From Phorcus lineatus (taxonomy: Eukaryota > Mollusca > Gastropoda > Trochida > Trochidae), in assembly GCA_921293015.1 (NCBI GenBank), contig OV121081.1:42805877-42869876 (forward strand): DNA of 64,000 nt, read 5' to 3'. Each line of letters starts with the position of its first letter. Positions within the stretch are counted from its first letter, which is position 1. Position numbers and translations under genes: made by a program. The notes under the pieces were generated by a model. It was given only the letters and a program-made list of their open reading frames with translations. It made no database searches and was not told the origin of the DNA. Positions 1-12,139 of this stretch are shown here, one piece after another.

Positions 1-123
1 TACCGGGCGAAGAGAATTTGGCAGCTGATTGCCAATATTGAAATACTTATAGAGTGCAATAACGACAACGGCTTATCAGCATGGGTCTTTGCAAAAGGGC
101 GAGGTTTCGTGACAGTGGTCTAA
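1..123 (+). other. Open frame running in from the window edge
   Basis: Frame 1 is open from the first base to a TAA at 121-123, 40 codons, with more mixed codon use than the flanking AT-rich sequence. It could be the 3' end of an exon or a fragment of an element. No domain is recognisable and the upstream part lies outside the window. Weak call. Confidence 0.12.
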
Positions 124-1740
124 GAGGTGCAATAAGCACGAACTATTAACACTAACGGTTAATTTTCTCAATACAACGTTGTCCTAAATTGTGTTATTAA
201 TCTCACCCTTTGGCCAGAGAGTCCTATTTGAAATGATATAGAAATGGAGAGTGTTATAGCGAGGTTTGGGGTGTTTTAAGTTAATGATGTATGACTAATG
301 GTGCATGTAAATCGCAATTGAAAATTTGACAATAGAGTCCACTCTTTAAATGCCTTCCAAAGAAGCCATCCTATATACGTTTTATTCTTCATATGCATTC
401 TTCGATGCATGGGTTTTAAAATAATTTTTTGAGCCTTTAAAAAGCAGGACATTGAAGTTACCATCCTGTCTCAGGGTAAGATGTATAGCTGACGCTCCAC
501 TCTTCTTAGAAATGTAGAGAGTTAGCTATACGTCCTACCCTGAGACAGGATGTGAAGTTGCATCTGAATTGTATTTACAAACGAAATACAGCAAAACGTA
601 AAAGGATTAATCTTTTCATTAATTTAAAATAAGCCATATAGATAGAATTTTGCTACTCATATTCTTTTCAATTTTGCATAGTCCTTTACTATTTATTACA
701 AAACCTTCCTCAACAAGTTTCTATTTCACTCTTTTTCGAAATCCAATCTACATTTCTATAGTATCTTCCTTACATGGCATTTGGGTTAAAAGGTGAAAAT
801 AAAGTGTTATGAAAAAACGCTGACGCCGAGTAACACATTAAAAAAATTGGCAAAGTTTGACTACAACTTCAGAAGAAGTCCACTTGTTCCCACGATGTTT
901 TAGAGGTTTTAGGTAATCTGTGCACGGGATGATCAATAAAGAGAAGTAAGACACGAGTATCCTGGTCACGCTTTCAATTAGTTTTTAGGATATAAACATT
1001 ATCGATGTTTGTAATATGTATATATGTATGTATCCAGTGGATATCAGATATAGAAGGTCATTAAACAAATCTTTATCCGTCAGAATTTGTTATTAAAAGG
1101 CCAGAATTTTCAATGGTTGGATTTACTTTCTTAAGTTTTTAAAATGATTTTGTATCAAATAGCTGGTATTTACTTTTAAATCTGGCAAGAAATTAGGTTT
1201 CGGTACTATTATTTGAGTCAATGAAATTAACCATTGCAACAATTTTTTCTTTTAAGCAATGTCATACTTTAGCTATGTCAAATCTTCCTAAATGGTCACA
1301 GTAAACAATGTCACGGAATAAAATTCAAGAGTTGAAGCTTTGATTAGATTTTTTCGAAAACGTTGCCTTAAGGCTTTGTGAAATTTTGATATATCTCTAT
1401 AAAATGTAAACTGAACAAGTACATGTATTTACATGTTACATGGACATTTCGTCCATAAAGGTTAACTTCATTATGATGCCATAATTATGTTATTTTACAA
1501 ACGATTTAACAGGATGTATCATGTGAACATGATAGATGAAAATATATGTGATCGGAAAATATTAGTATATACAAAGATTTTTAAGAATGTTTACTTACAT
1601 AAGACAACTTGCAGAAAAATGAGAGAGGATAAGGTATCGAATATTTCATCTACAATAATATCTCCTTGTTTGCATAATGATAAATCATGTACAGTTACTG
1701 TTGACACAATAGTTAACAAAAATCTACTTAACGCTTCTTT
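124..1740. other. Non-coding AT-rich stretch
   Basis: Apart from the foldback at 462-552, nothing beyond AT-rich sequence is visible. The 87-codon plus-strand frame at 1487-1750 has no recognisable domain and the strongly A/T-biased composition of chance frames. Confidence 0.5.
462..552. repeat. Short foldback (MITE-like) element
   Basis: Two 29-bp arms, 462-490 and 524-552, are reverse complements with two mismatches and enclose a 33-bp loop. The arm begins CATCCTGTCTCAGGGTA. The heptamer TGAAGTT stands on both sides, at 453-459 and 553-559, two bases from the left arm and directly after the right arm, like a target-site duplication. The element is too short to encode anything, and no second copy was seen in the window. 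It could instead be a chance palindrome, but 27 matches in 29 makes that unlikely. Confidence 0.6.
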
Positions 1741-2060
1741 AACTTTGTAGATAGCCTCTTTACAAATTGAAGTTGTAAGGTCCCATGGCTGAAGAGAAAT
1801 TTGAATGGAAAGCTATTGCAAACAAGGATTCAATAATTAGGATTTAGCATTGATGGATTGGCTGTCAGTGAAGCTTTTACTCAAGTTATAACTGAATCTC
1901 TAACTCGTGTATTCAGATTAAAGGATACTGTGGAGAGAAGATGGAGTCTTCTTCCCGATCATCATCTTTTAAATAACTTATCAAAAGAAAGTTTAAGTTC
2001 TAGATTTGAATCAAGAATCTTCAAATCAATTGCCCTTACTGGGTCAATCATGTTAAAGCT
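1741..2060. repeat. Diverged dispersed repeat, copy 1
   Basis: This block aligns by eye with 10805-11045. Shared landmarks include GGATTTAG followed by TTGATGGATTGG, then CAAGTTA, then ATGGAG..TTTTTC-like sequence. The 74-codon frame starting at 1858 with TTG is not preserved in the second copy, so the similarity looks like a duplicated non-coding segment, not a conserved exon. Confidence 0.45.
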
Positions 2061-3190
2061 AGAAAGCATAGCAAGAACATAACAAATATTCATTCTTCTT
2101 ATTGTCATGATTAGCTACCTGGAATTCAATTTTCGAATTTTCCCAACAAAGAAGGGGATTTTCATAAGTGTGGCTTTAAAGGAATAACAATTTGTCAGGA
2201 GGTTCAAAATTTGGTCATATCTCCAATCCAGAATAAAGCGATTGGTGAAAATGTCTTACAATTTTCTATGATAATATTGGTAGGTAACATTTAATAGGTT
2301 TCCATACATACAGATATCAAATTTCTCCAATAAAAACAGAGCTTAATATCCTAATGAAATATTCAAACTCATGTCACTGAGTATAATATATGTCGATAAA
2401 AACCAGATGAACATGCTATGAAAGAATCCCATTTTCTTTGAAAAAGAGGGTTCAATTTAATAAATCCGTTTCAAGTCATTGCAAAAAGAAATACCAATTC
2501 TTATGCGTGGGATTAACACGAAATATCAAATATATAGCACTAGTATATTGTTAATGAAAAAGTATCATTTAATCATCTGGTTTTATTTACTTTGTTTACT
2601 TACGAATGAATCATTAAAATGATTTTTTTCGAATACTTAACTGAAATATTGATCCTAGCTTGTTTATAACGATTGGCGTCCCCAGGATTGTGACATCATG
2701 GCATTGTGAGACCTTAAGGTTTGAGACGCCAGGAGGACTGTCAAGGGTTTTGACAAAAGTTAAATCTTAACAACAGAATGAAAATTCGAAGATTCTGTAT
2801 TTACGATATCATTACCTTACGAAAGCAATATCTACATTTTGAAGGCACTTTAAATGCTATTTCTTCATATAAGATATTTATATATATAATGTGTCTGGAT
2901 ACATTCTATGAAAACGATTTTTAGGAGTTAAACAACCTTTTCACATTCTCTTTACTAAAACGAGATTCTGTTTCTCATTATCAAGAATTGATTTAATGTC
3001 AAAACGTATGACATGTATAAAGTTGTTGACAACATAATTTGCCAGAGAATATGTTGGATATTGCATTGTAATTGACGTTCGGGTGTGAAGGTGACAGTTT
3101 TGAGTCAACTCTAGCAGATGATTAAAATTTCCTTTATAGACATTTCTAATTTATCTTTTTTATGGATGAATTCAGTTGAGGAGATGTGAT
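2061..3190. other. Non-coding stretch
   Basis: No gene is seen. A phrase near 3020-3035 (GTTGTTGACAACATAA) recurs near 8495-8510 and, shortened, near 12015, which suggests older duplications linking these parts of the window. Confidence 0.4.
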
Positions 3191-3194
3191 TGAC

Positions 3195-3385
3195 TGCATT
3201 GAGATGGATTGCGGTGAGAACTAGCGAACCATGGGTGGTACTGCCCTGAAATTCAATGTAGCATTGCACCCAAACCTAACTGTATGTATAACAGTTCTCA
3301 ACTGCAAAGTTGACGAGACATCGGTGGGATTCGAACCACTGACTTCTTATCCGAAGCCGAACGCGCTGATCACTGCACTTTCTTG
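3195..3385 (-). repeat. tRNA-derived SINE fragment (tRNA-Arg-like head)
   Basis: On the minus strand, 3385 down to about 3311 reads as a degenerate tRNA. An A-box-like stretch near 3365-3378 is followed by an anticodon-loop-like CTTCGGA and a canonical B box GGTTCGAATCC at 3337-3327. The order and spacing resemble tRNA-Arg(TCG). The stems are too mismatched for a functional tRNA, and sequence without a 3' trailer continues past the T loop, as in a SINE body. The 63-codon frame at 3231-3422 overlapping it is incidental. Body and tail limits are uncertain. Confidence 0.55.
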
Positions 3386-6300
3386 CTCCTTTGAAGAAAT
3401 TATACCTGAGATGATTCTGTAAAAATCTGATAACAACGACGTATGATACATAAAAAATTAAAATGTTCTTTCGTATATTAATTTGGAATTATAAGACGCT
3501 TCTCTTAATGTTACATTTTCTGTTCGATTATGTTATTGTCTTTAGGTTATCGATACTATTAGCAGTTGGATGCACCAAACGACCTTATTTCATTCACCAA
3601 TCATAACTTTAATATTTCATCATTACAGTAACGAACAAAAATGCGGCAAGAATATTTTGAACATCAGACAAATTCCTTTTTAGAGCTTTTAATTCCAAAT
3701 TCAATACAATTGCATGGAATAAGAAATATGTTGCTAATGAATTGTGCATGGTTTTATATTAACAGAACTGAATGCTAGCAAATAATGTGCTTCCTTTAAG
3801 CCAGGGAAAATATAAATCCCGGAGGCAAACATGCTAATGTTTTTGAAATAATAGGCTTGGAAATTTCAAAAGAATCAGGGCACACTGATTTGAAATTGCC
3901 ATAAGCACAGAAAGGGATTTAGAATGTTAGAAGTATTGAAATATTTATGATCCTTTAGACAAATAAATACCAAAGATCATGATGTTTCATTATGGAAAAA
4001 TATGCGTACCAAAACCAATAAGGTTGGATACTAACTCTATCGTATCAGATTTTCATGATAATGACAAATATATAGTTTTCCATTATCACTATATGGTTTA
4101 AAATTTAAAAAAAAAATTAGCTTAAAAGTATGCGTCATATATATATATAAGAAAACATAAAACATTAATATTGTTTTATGTATATAGATATCCGATTATA
4201 AGAAAAACATTGCATTTGTGCCGCTAGTCGTTGGTATCCTTAACAACATATGACTTCATCACGCATTAAACATATTTCCAGTTTTGAAGTTTGATTTTTA
4301 TATACAGTCTGATCATTACCTCAAAAGGATAAGAAAAAATACCTGAAAATAATGTAAGTATTGCTGTCATTCGACGATCAATACACGTACATATAGATGA
4401 GTAGTTGTTTTCAAGAGAATTTGACTTTCAGAGGCAAATATCACTGCTTGAATTAAACCAGCAACGCCATCGTTGATTTTTATCTGCAAGAAATCGGCAA
4501 CCATCGCCTGGATAGGGCAAAACATTATTCGTATCATACTAATCTAAAATAAAACATTGCCCCTTTTTTTATTGTTTGTAGAATAGCAGATCCACTAGCG
4601 GGATTTCAATCGGATTTATATCAAATCATCTATTCGCTCCTTAGTCTTTTATCTTACTGTATTTCCTCACTGTACATACGTATATCACTGTACTGTTTCA
4701 GCGCTTTGAGAATGTGTTTTGCTTTTGCTCTAATTTTGCTTGGTTTTTTTTCTGTCAGTCTTCATAAAACCATATTCTTTTGTTTGTTAAATACTATGCA
4801 CTTCAATTGTCAAGGACTACAATTATGGAAGTAATGGTGTGTCGATACATCGTATTATCTAGAATCGCGATACTTCTCTTGTCGATATACTTGACGCAAT
4901 GTCTGTATCGTGTATACACATCGTTGACTTCATAGTTGTTAATTTTTTCATAGAATTCAAATAAAATAAGTGTAGTAGTATTAATAATTATATGAAATTT
5001 TGGTCTCGTTACATGTATAGTATCGTTCTTACATATCGTTACATGTCAGAATCGTCACATCTCTGGCTTGAAAGGTATGTATACCCGGACTAATGCAATT
5101 TGCAGAGATTCAGCAGTTGACCTAAATGTCATATAATGATCAGTTTTCAAGCTATAGTCGCAGATGAAGAAGACAGAGACTATGCATGCCGTAGCAATAA
5201 CGTGGAGGCTTATGTCGGCCTGTTGAAACATCTGATAACGTTGTCTTCAAGAAGAACAGATTCATAGTAATGTTATTATTGATTTTCCTTGCGAAATATT
5301 TTACATCTTGATGGAAAAAAACATGTTTTCTTTGAAATCGATTCCGATGAAGGAAACATTATTTTGAGTGAACAACATGTGAAAACAAAGAGTAGCTCTG
5401 TTTGAACGGAGGTTTCATATAACCCGCAGTTGCGCCTTGTGCTCTTCTTTAGTTCAGGTTCTTATGCAATCACAAGGCTTTATAATTTAATGTGCTATCA
5501 AATTGTTTGGTAGATAGTGGATTCACTAAAACAGAATAGATTTATATTCTTCAGTGGGTCCTTTTGATATCTATTGCATATCCTTATTTACCATGTAGAG
5601 AGATTGATGAGTAAGGGATGAAAAGATATTATTATTGACAGAATTTATAATTTCTGAATAAAAATTTTAAATAGACGTTGAAGCTTTGATTATAAAATGA
5701 CGTCACAATGAAAATGTGTAAATGAGCTAAGGCATCGTATACAAAATATGAACCCCCATATGACTGCCCTCGTTGGTAATAATAAAAAAAAGTTAATTAC
5801 CCGAGTGGGTGCTAGCCTTCTCTTCTATGTTATGTCTCCGTAGGGACCATAATGACAAAAAATTCCAGTTTCAGTTTATTTTATGATAACGCGAATCCAT
5901 AAAATAACTCCTTTGGCAAAATAGTTCTCTACGACGATAGATAAACCCTTTAGAATTGATGAGTTAAATTCTTGTGAGTTAATTTTACATTAGGCGATTT
6001 TGTATTTCTGTCACCTGTCAAGGAAAGACTTTGTGAATCGAAAGTAATTTTGTTGGAATGTGATGGAGTGCTGCAAAAACATACTTTAAAGCTAACATGT
6101 AATTGATTTTAAATGCCTGAAATTCTTTAATCATTTTGTTTTGTAGTCCTACGTACTTTTAAGGTCCGTTGTATAGAAAGTTCTAATGATGACATATTTA
6201 TCATTTCCTTCGTCTTTATGGTAAACAGTGTCACATGCCATGTCTAATACAGCTGATACAAATCATAAAGACGATTTGTTCAAAGACGTTGAAATACAAT

Positions 6301-6580
6301 TGAATGATATTCATAAAAAAGGCATCTTGAAAAGGAAAGAATTAGTTTTTGTTGTTATAAAGATAACGTCATATACAAAACGATTGTATATTTACAACAA
6401 TTTCATACCTGAACAGCTTCATTGTTACCATTCTCAATCGTTTTACTTACCTAATTGTGACTGATAATTTGTTTATGTAGAGTAAACGTGCGATGAATGT
6501 GATTTGGGATTTAAATTGCATTCAACAATATTTGAGTTAACAATCACGTGTATGGATAGGATCAAAAAGCGATTGGACAG
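3386..6580. other. Non-coding stretch
   Basis: No gene or known element is supported. A 38-codon open run at about 5147-5260 (plus) has a less AT-biased codon mix and contains the segment EEDRDYACRSNN, faintly like an Ig-domain D-x-Y-x-C pattern. Nothing else supports an exon there. The 78-codon frame at 6228-6464 shows no domain. Confidence 0.4.
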
Positions 6581-6589
6581 ATCAAGAAG

Positions 6590-7420
6590 AAAGATGGGGG
6601 AAAGGCAAAGTGAGTGATAGAGAAAAGGTTTTTGAACTCACATTTGCCTTATACCAGTCAACCTTACCAGTTTGGTGATTACTTAATCCCCATGAAATAT
6701 TCAAACTACGTACAACTTGTGAATGGGAAGCGGGAACGAATTTTCCAGTTTGACGATGACACAACAGTTGCAAATACAACGGGGGATAGATGTATCGCAT
6801 AGCTTCTACTTGCACATCAGTGCAATAAGGTATGAATTATAAAGAAATTGAAAATATTCCCAGATCTTTTGTTATGGCAAGTATATCCCCAAGACCATTT
6901 GAGATATTGTTAGTCCAAGAGACCAACATTAATTGGTTGGAGGAGGTGCGATTCCTTTCAAACGTCAAGGATGGCATCCATCTAGATGTAATCGCCCAAC
7001 ATTATTGGGAATTTCCTTGAATACAGATAAACTTAAGTGTAGGGTTCGCCAATTATGGTCTAGAAATGCCGATACCATGTTCGCCATGAGCTTTAAAGAA
7101 CAATGTGGAATTATCCGGTATACCCTTAACCCTGTAGGTGTACCACATTTCGAAAGCAACTCAAACAAGTCCTTTGTCCATTGACGAAAACGCTCAACGA
7201 TACCGTTCCCTTTCCCCTGGATGTATATCTCAGAACAACACCATTTCCCAAATTCCCTTGCCGTGAATGGGCCCAGATCAGATTTCTTGGTCGTTGATTT
7301 CAAACACTGGAACTCCAGGAATCATTTATAAACTTTCTAGGATGTTAAGCGACACCTGCTCCCTATGGAGCAAATTCTTCGAAACAGTGGAGGTGTGATC
7401 GACACCATCATCCGGTCTCT
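6590..7420 (-). pseudogene. Decayed Ty3/gypsy-type integrase (3' end of pol)
   Basis: Reading the minus strand from about 7420 downward gives a broken retrotransposon integrase. Near 7340-7320 a GVPVFEIND-like stretch stands where the conserved G-[IV]-P-x-x-[LV]-x-[ST]-D motif is expected. It is followed in the 6965-7303 frame by SDLGPFTAREFGKW, equivalent to SDNGPxFTSxEFxxF of the catalytic core, and then GKGNGIVERFRQWTKDLF, equivalent to the PxxNGxxERxxQxxK region with the catalytic Glu. Further on, a PxxxxKLM-like stretch resembles the SPAxLLMxR motif. In the frame 6815-6582, QTGKFV...SHSQVV resembles the C-terminal DGKxxRRNRxHL segment. Several frameshifts and stops separate the pieces, and no LTR, RT or RNase H was seen next to it. 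It is an old, 5'-truncated relic; family assignment rests on these motifs only. Confidence 0.6.
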
Positions 7421-8450
7421 TTGTGGCTACTCTCTCTTCCGTGACAATGTAGTGGAATTCTCATAATGAAACCTCATTCAACGATTTTACAGACAAAGGA
7501 GCGCATATGAACTTAAGCAAACTTGTGAATAATTCTTATGAAATTCGGAACCAAAGTCCGACTGTTTTTCTTCGATACACGTCGAATAGTAAAATCCCGC
7601 AATTTGGTTAATTCACCAAATAAGGCAATTTTCATAAATATGTCACTGTCACCGATAAGGTAATAAAACGGTTTTAAAGAAAGAACTTCAAGCATATTCA
7701 AGGAAGACGTACTAGAGAATATACTGATAAGGTTCCTTTTTTACAATAAGGAAGGGATTTGTTTGATGGATGAGCTGTCATAAAGGCGTTTCTACCAGGC
7801 ACACTCACTAATTAAGCATTCAAAGAAGCTGTATTGTGAGTCTGATGTAGCACTGGGTCCTTACTATAAATACTTTGTGCGTTTGATAATTAAAAAGTTA
7901 ATATTTGACAGAAATATTGATAGGGGAAATATTCAGTTATTGCTTAGATGTCCACCATATAAATAATTGTTTCACAAGGCATTTCAAAAAACATATTGTC
8001 TTCTATTAACGAATAACTTGTTAAGAAAATATACCACTTCTTTTTACTTTTATAACAAATTCATATTGACATAGAGCAATTATTAGCGACACTAAAATTC
8101 CTATATGGTTTTTTAAACTGAATGGAATATAAAAAGAAATAATACGTTAGCCATTTACTTCTTTAAACAAAATAATGCAATTTCAGTTCTTGATTTATAA
8201 GATATATATGCTTGTATGGAAATTAATATTGCTTAATATTTTGGATTTATTATTGTAGGTTGTGTGAATTGTCTTTGACAAAATTACACATAATAAACAT
8301 AATAAACACTGTTCCAAATAATCATAAACTCTTTTTGATAGTAACTTGACAGTTAATGTCTGAAAATCATCATAAAGTATAATGCAGCTTTCAAAATCAT
8401 TCAGTAAGGAAATATTTCTTATGTCCCATACTTATTTTTGGCTCTTATCA
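7421..8450. other. Non-coding stretch
   Basis: No gene is recognised. The first 300 bases may include more of the retroelement relic because composition stays slightly less AT-rich to about 7700, but no motif was found. Confidence 0.4.
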
Positions 8451-8459
8451 TTTAGCATA

Positions 8460-8760
8460 AATGTCATGTCAAAGAAAATTACAGGTATACAGTGTTGTTG
8501 ACAACATAACATGGAACAAGCTCTTAAAGTGTTCTATGTTAATAGTTTTTACCGGTGTGGTGGTGACTGTAACACCCATACAAATGAAAAAAGTAATAAT
8601 CGGATTATGCCTGTCTTTGTCATGATATTTCACTGTGTCCTTTACAGACAAGATTTACTTTGTGGTCGAAATTCAATTATCTATATTGCTAGAGCTTTCG
8701 ATATGAAGTGGTTATGCTACCTTCTGCCATATACTTCTGTATTCATAAAACTATTGAAAA
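8460..8760. repeat. Diverged repeat related to 11985-12240
   Basis: Landmarks shared in the same order with 11985-12240 are AAATTRCAGG, GTTGACAACAT, GATATGAASTGGT, TGCTAC..TCTGCCATAT and AA..CTTCC. The 122-codon plus-strand frame at 8511-8879 overlaps this block, but the homologous block at 12 kb does not keep the frame open, so it is not supported as a gene. Confidence 0.45.
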
Positions 8761-8984
8761 GCTTCCGCATAAATGAATTATTTTGTTCATTATCATACCA
8801 TTCTATTAGCAAACAACAACTACAAGAAGTGATGTTCAATTTTGTTACTGACTTTGTTGTTACGTTCACTTCAAGGTAATGTACACATAGCACATATACT
8901 GGTCAAATTGATTTAATGATATTGTTAATATTATGATTGATGTTATCTGGTGATCAAAGAAATGACAATATTAATTGACAGAAT

Positions 8985-9273
8985 TTTCATATATCCCTAA
9001 TCATTTATTATATAATTCATCATTTCGAAGTAGCTTGGTATTCTTGAAACTGAACATTAGCACGTAAAGATAATGCCTTGTCCGCAGTTTTGAAGACTGT
9101 TTCTACCATATGTCTTCAATTATAAAAGTAATTTTAGAATGTTCATATTTCCCTAATAATTCATTATATAATTTATTATTACGAACCAGATTGGTATTTT
9201 TGATACTGAACAACTGAACATTAGTACTTAAAAAATGCATTTTTTGCAGCCTGTTTCGACCACATGTCTTTTA
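8985..9273. repeat. Two-copy tandem repeat, about 150 bp
   Basis: Segments at about 8985-9117 and 9137-9273 align. Both contain TTCATAT..CCCTAAT, TTCATTATATAAT or similar, GGTATT-TTGA-ACTGAACA, ACATTAG and end CATATGTCTT/CACATGTCTT. It is a diverged tandem duplication with no coding content. Confidence 0.55.
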
Positions 9274-10800
9274 TGTTTCTGGGTTTTTTTATGGCATTAG
9301 AAGATCCGAACTGATGGATTTTGCACTTGTTCTTCATGACAAGATTGTTCAAGGCTTCTTCAATGGTACTGTTGTTGTTTGTTGTCAAGAAATTGGAAGC
9401 CTCCCAACTAGTGGGTTTGGCGCTTGTTCATAATGATAAGTTCGGATAAGGCAGACTTCTGATCGAGCTTTCTTTGCAGAAGCCTGATGATCCATGTTCG
9501 TTGTATTGATGGGCCGCAAAGATTTTCTGGATTTATTAAATGCCATGAAAACCCAGATCTGTTTTCTGACCTAATTATAAGCATGAACATTTCAGCAGTT
9601 ATCTTACAAAATATTTTCAACTTATATATCAAACCAACATATGACTAAAATGTTATTGCTTTTCAGTAAATATGAAACATTTGTAATGTTCTATCTTTTA
9701 AAATATATATAATTACGCTGTATAAGCAAGTGGAAAAGTATACACCGAGGGCAAATATCCTAATCGATTTAGAATAATAGAAGTCAGATATTAAAATCAT
9801 ATGTTTTAGTAAGCTTAAAACACAATGAAAGAAAGAAATTACTTCCTAAGAATACCAATGATGAAGAAATTAACATTTTAAATGCTTCAAAATTAAATGT
9901 CATATATCAAGGAATTAATTTTTTTGTGGGAAACGAAGAAAATAAATAATATGCCTTGTGAATAACCGGTAACTGATAATATCCTGAAACAGAATATTGT
10001 TTTGGTGTTTAAGGATAACACGTTTACTTACTGTCTTTTCATTGACTGATAATGAACGATGAATAATTTCGAATATATTTAAACACGTGTCAACATTTTC
10101 ATTTCTAAAAGTTAAGAGTTATGTATACATTTTGATGTTCTTCGGTATCAAAAGTATCAAAACGGCGAGTATGAGCCTTTAACATTTGAACTATTACTCT
10201 CTAAAACATACTCTCAAAGAAGTTATTATATTTAAATCAAAATTTTACTTGAAAAAAGTATTAGCACATTCACATTAAATTGTCCTTTTTCAGTCAAATT
10301 CGATCTTAAGCAAAATACAAAAATCTTCAATTTACAAACTAAATGCATCTTAATCATTTTCTTTTTTAAAATTTCTACAGGAAAAAAGTCAATAAGGTCT
10401 GGTACAAACTGCTGACATGCTCATCGTTTATAAATGCGTTGTCTCTAGAAACGCTGGAAGCTTGAAGCTTGTTGGAGCATTGAAAGCAAGACTTCTTACC
10501 AAAACATGTGATAAAGTTTTTAAAGGAATGATAAAACAACACTTATTTACAAATTAGGTTTGAAAATAAAAAGTTGACAACACATTTTAAAGAATGATAT
10601 TACTTTTTTTACAAACAACAAAAATAATTATGTACGACACGCAAAAAGTTGGAAATGGATGTGTCTGGAAATATTGCAATTTTATGACCCCCTGGCAAAA
10701 TGTATAAAATTTAAGAAATAATCTTTACATTTTAATTTGTTGTCCAAAGTTGTACTACAGCAACTTACAGTGCCTCATTAGCTATTGAATCTAATTAAAT
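9274..10800. other. Non-coding stretch with a weak internal duplication
   Basis: Near 9296-9365 and 9389-9460 a segment containing TTGCACTTGTTCTTCATGA or TTGGCGCTTGTTCATAATGA is repeated. Nothing else in this stretch is recognisable. Confidence 0.35.
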
Positions 10801-10804
10801 TTAG

Positions 10805-11045
10805 ACACATTCTATCTGCTCTTTCAAGACATTGGAAGACACGTGAAGGATCTAAAGTTTGAATGGCATGTTCTCCAAAACCAGGATATAAAATTAAGGA
10901 TTTAGCTTTGATGGATTGGTTGTCAACGGGAATTGTTCAAGTTAAAACCCTGACTCCTTCGTTTAGACAAATCAAGTATTTTGTGCAGCCCAAATGGAGC
11001 CTTTTTCTGAACATCGTCTTTCTTTTATGGCCTTTCCAATGAAGA
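10805..11045. repeat. Diverged dispersed repeat, copy 2
   Basis: Partner of the block at 1741-2060, in the same orientation, about 9 kb away. The clearest shared stretch contains GGATTTAGCTTTGATGGATT, one base different from the first copy. Confidence 0.45.
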
Positions 11046-11477
11046 GAATGATATTCCAAAATAATAACACTATCAACAATAATTATCGAAAAAGGATTTA
11101 TTCATGTAAAGCAGAATTTTTGCAAAACAAACCTTGTAAAATACTTTTAAAGTCTTGATATACACATAAAGAAAACACATAGACCTTCGACATAAAAAAA
11201 TAGTTAATAAAAAAAGAAATTAATCTAAATTCATGTTATTTTAGAAACGATGAAGTTCTTGATAGCATACTTTAAATGGATCCATATTTCATTTCTAACA
11301 TAATTTTTTATAATTAGTTGCATTCTTCCGCTTTTAAAAAAAATAATTTACACATTCTCATATAGTCACAAATATTATTAGCTGTGTAATAAATCTTCAT
11401 AGCCAGGCATATCTTTCGCCTGGGCTGCCTTACTCAAATCTACATTTACTAAGGTTAACCTTAAATTCCATTGTTAA

Positions 11478-11540
11478 GCGCCTAACCTCGTGGTTTGAGT
11501 GTTGCGCCCTCGTCGACACAGTTGCAACTTCTCATTGGAC
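11478..11540 (+). repeat. Possible degenerate tRNA-derived SINE head
   Basis: A short less AT-rich island contains TGGTTTGAGTG near 11494, similar to a Pol III A box. About 30 bases downstream is GTTGCAACT near 11521, which differs from the B box core GTTCGAAT mainly at the CpG. The order and spacing fit a tRNA head. Weak, because the B box is degenerate. Confidence 0.25.
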
Positions 11541-12139
11541 TATGGCAGCTCAATCGCCGTAGTCTGGTGGTAGAATAGTTTGAATTGGCATGTATATTTG
11601 CTGGGCCAAGTTATGCCTTACTATGATTCGTCATCTTTGAATTGTTGGTCACATTTACATATATACGGAATAATTCCTGGGCAAATAACCAATGCGCACG
11701 TTGGAGAAAGAACAATTGAATGTATTTCGACTCCTTCTTCATTTTGTTTGAGATGAGGAGTACGATGATGTACATTGGATTAACTGATTTTAGATGATGA
11801 ATCGATAGCAGATGTATGAAATATTTAACATCTGCTTCCAACATAATCTTTATAATGCACAATGCACTTGTCAACCTTATTCAGAAAGACGATCTAGTTT
11901 TGACATGTAATGGCAATGAATTGATGATGCTAAGGAATTACTTGAGAAAATTTGTTCTTTCATATGTTTAGTATATAAGTGATCTCCAAGCAAATTGCAG
12001 GAGAAAACTTGTGTTGACAACATGAAGCTCCATTTTGTATCTTAATTTGCTTCTGGTATGAAAGACATTGTTATTGCAAATTAGTAATATCTGGAACATG
12101 TCTATGTCACAATGTATGATACTTTTCTTTGCAGCCAGT

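Noticed and set aside
2665..2760. Possible inverted repeat GGCGTC...GACGCC
   Set aside because: Only about six bases pair convincingly; there is no flanking duplication.
4140..4190. Small palindrome CATAAAACATTAATATTGTTTTATG
   Set aside because: Short, AT-only palindromes are expected often in this composition.
8511..8879. 122-codon plus-strand ORF
   Set aside because: The related block near 12.0-12.2 kb does not keep the frame, codon use matches AT-rich background, and no domain is seen.
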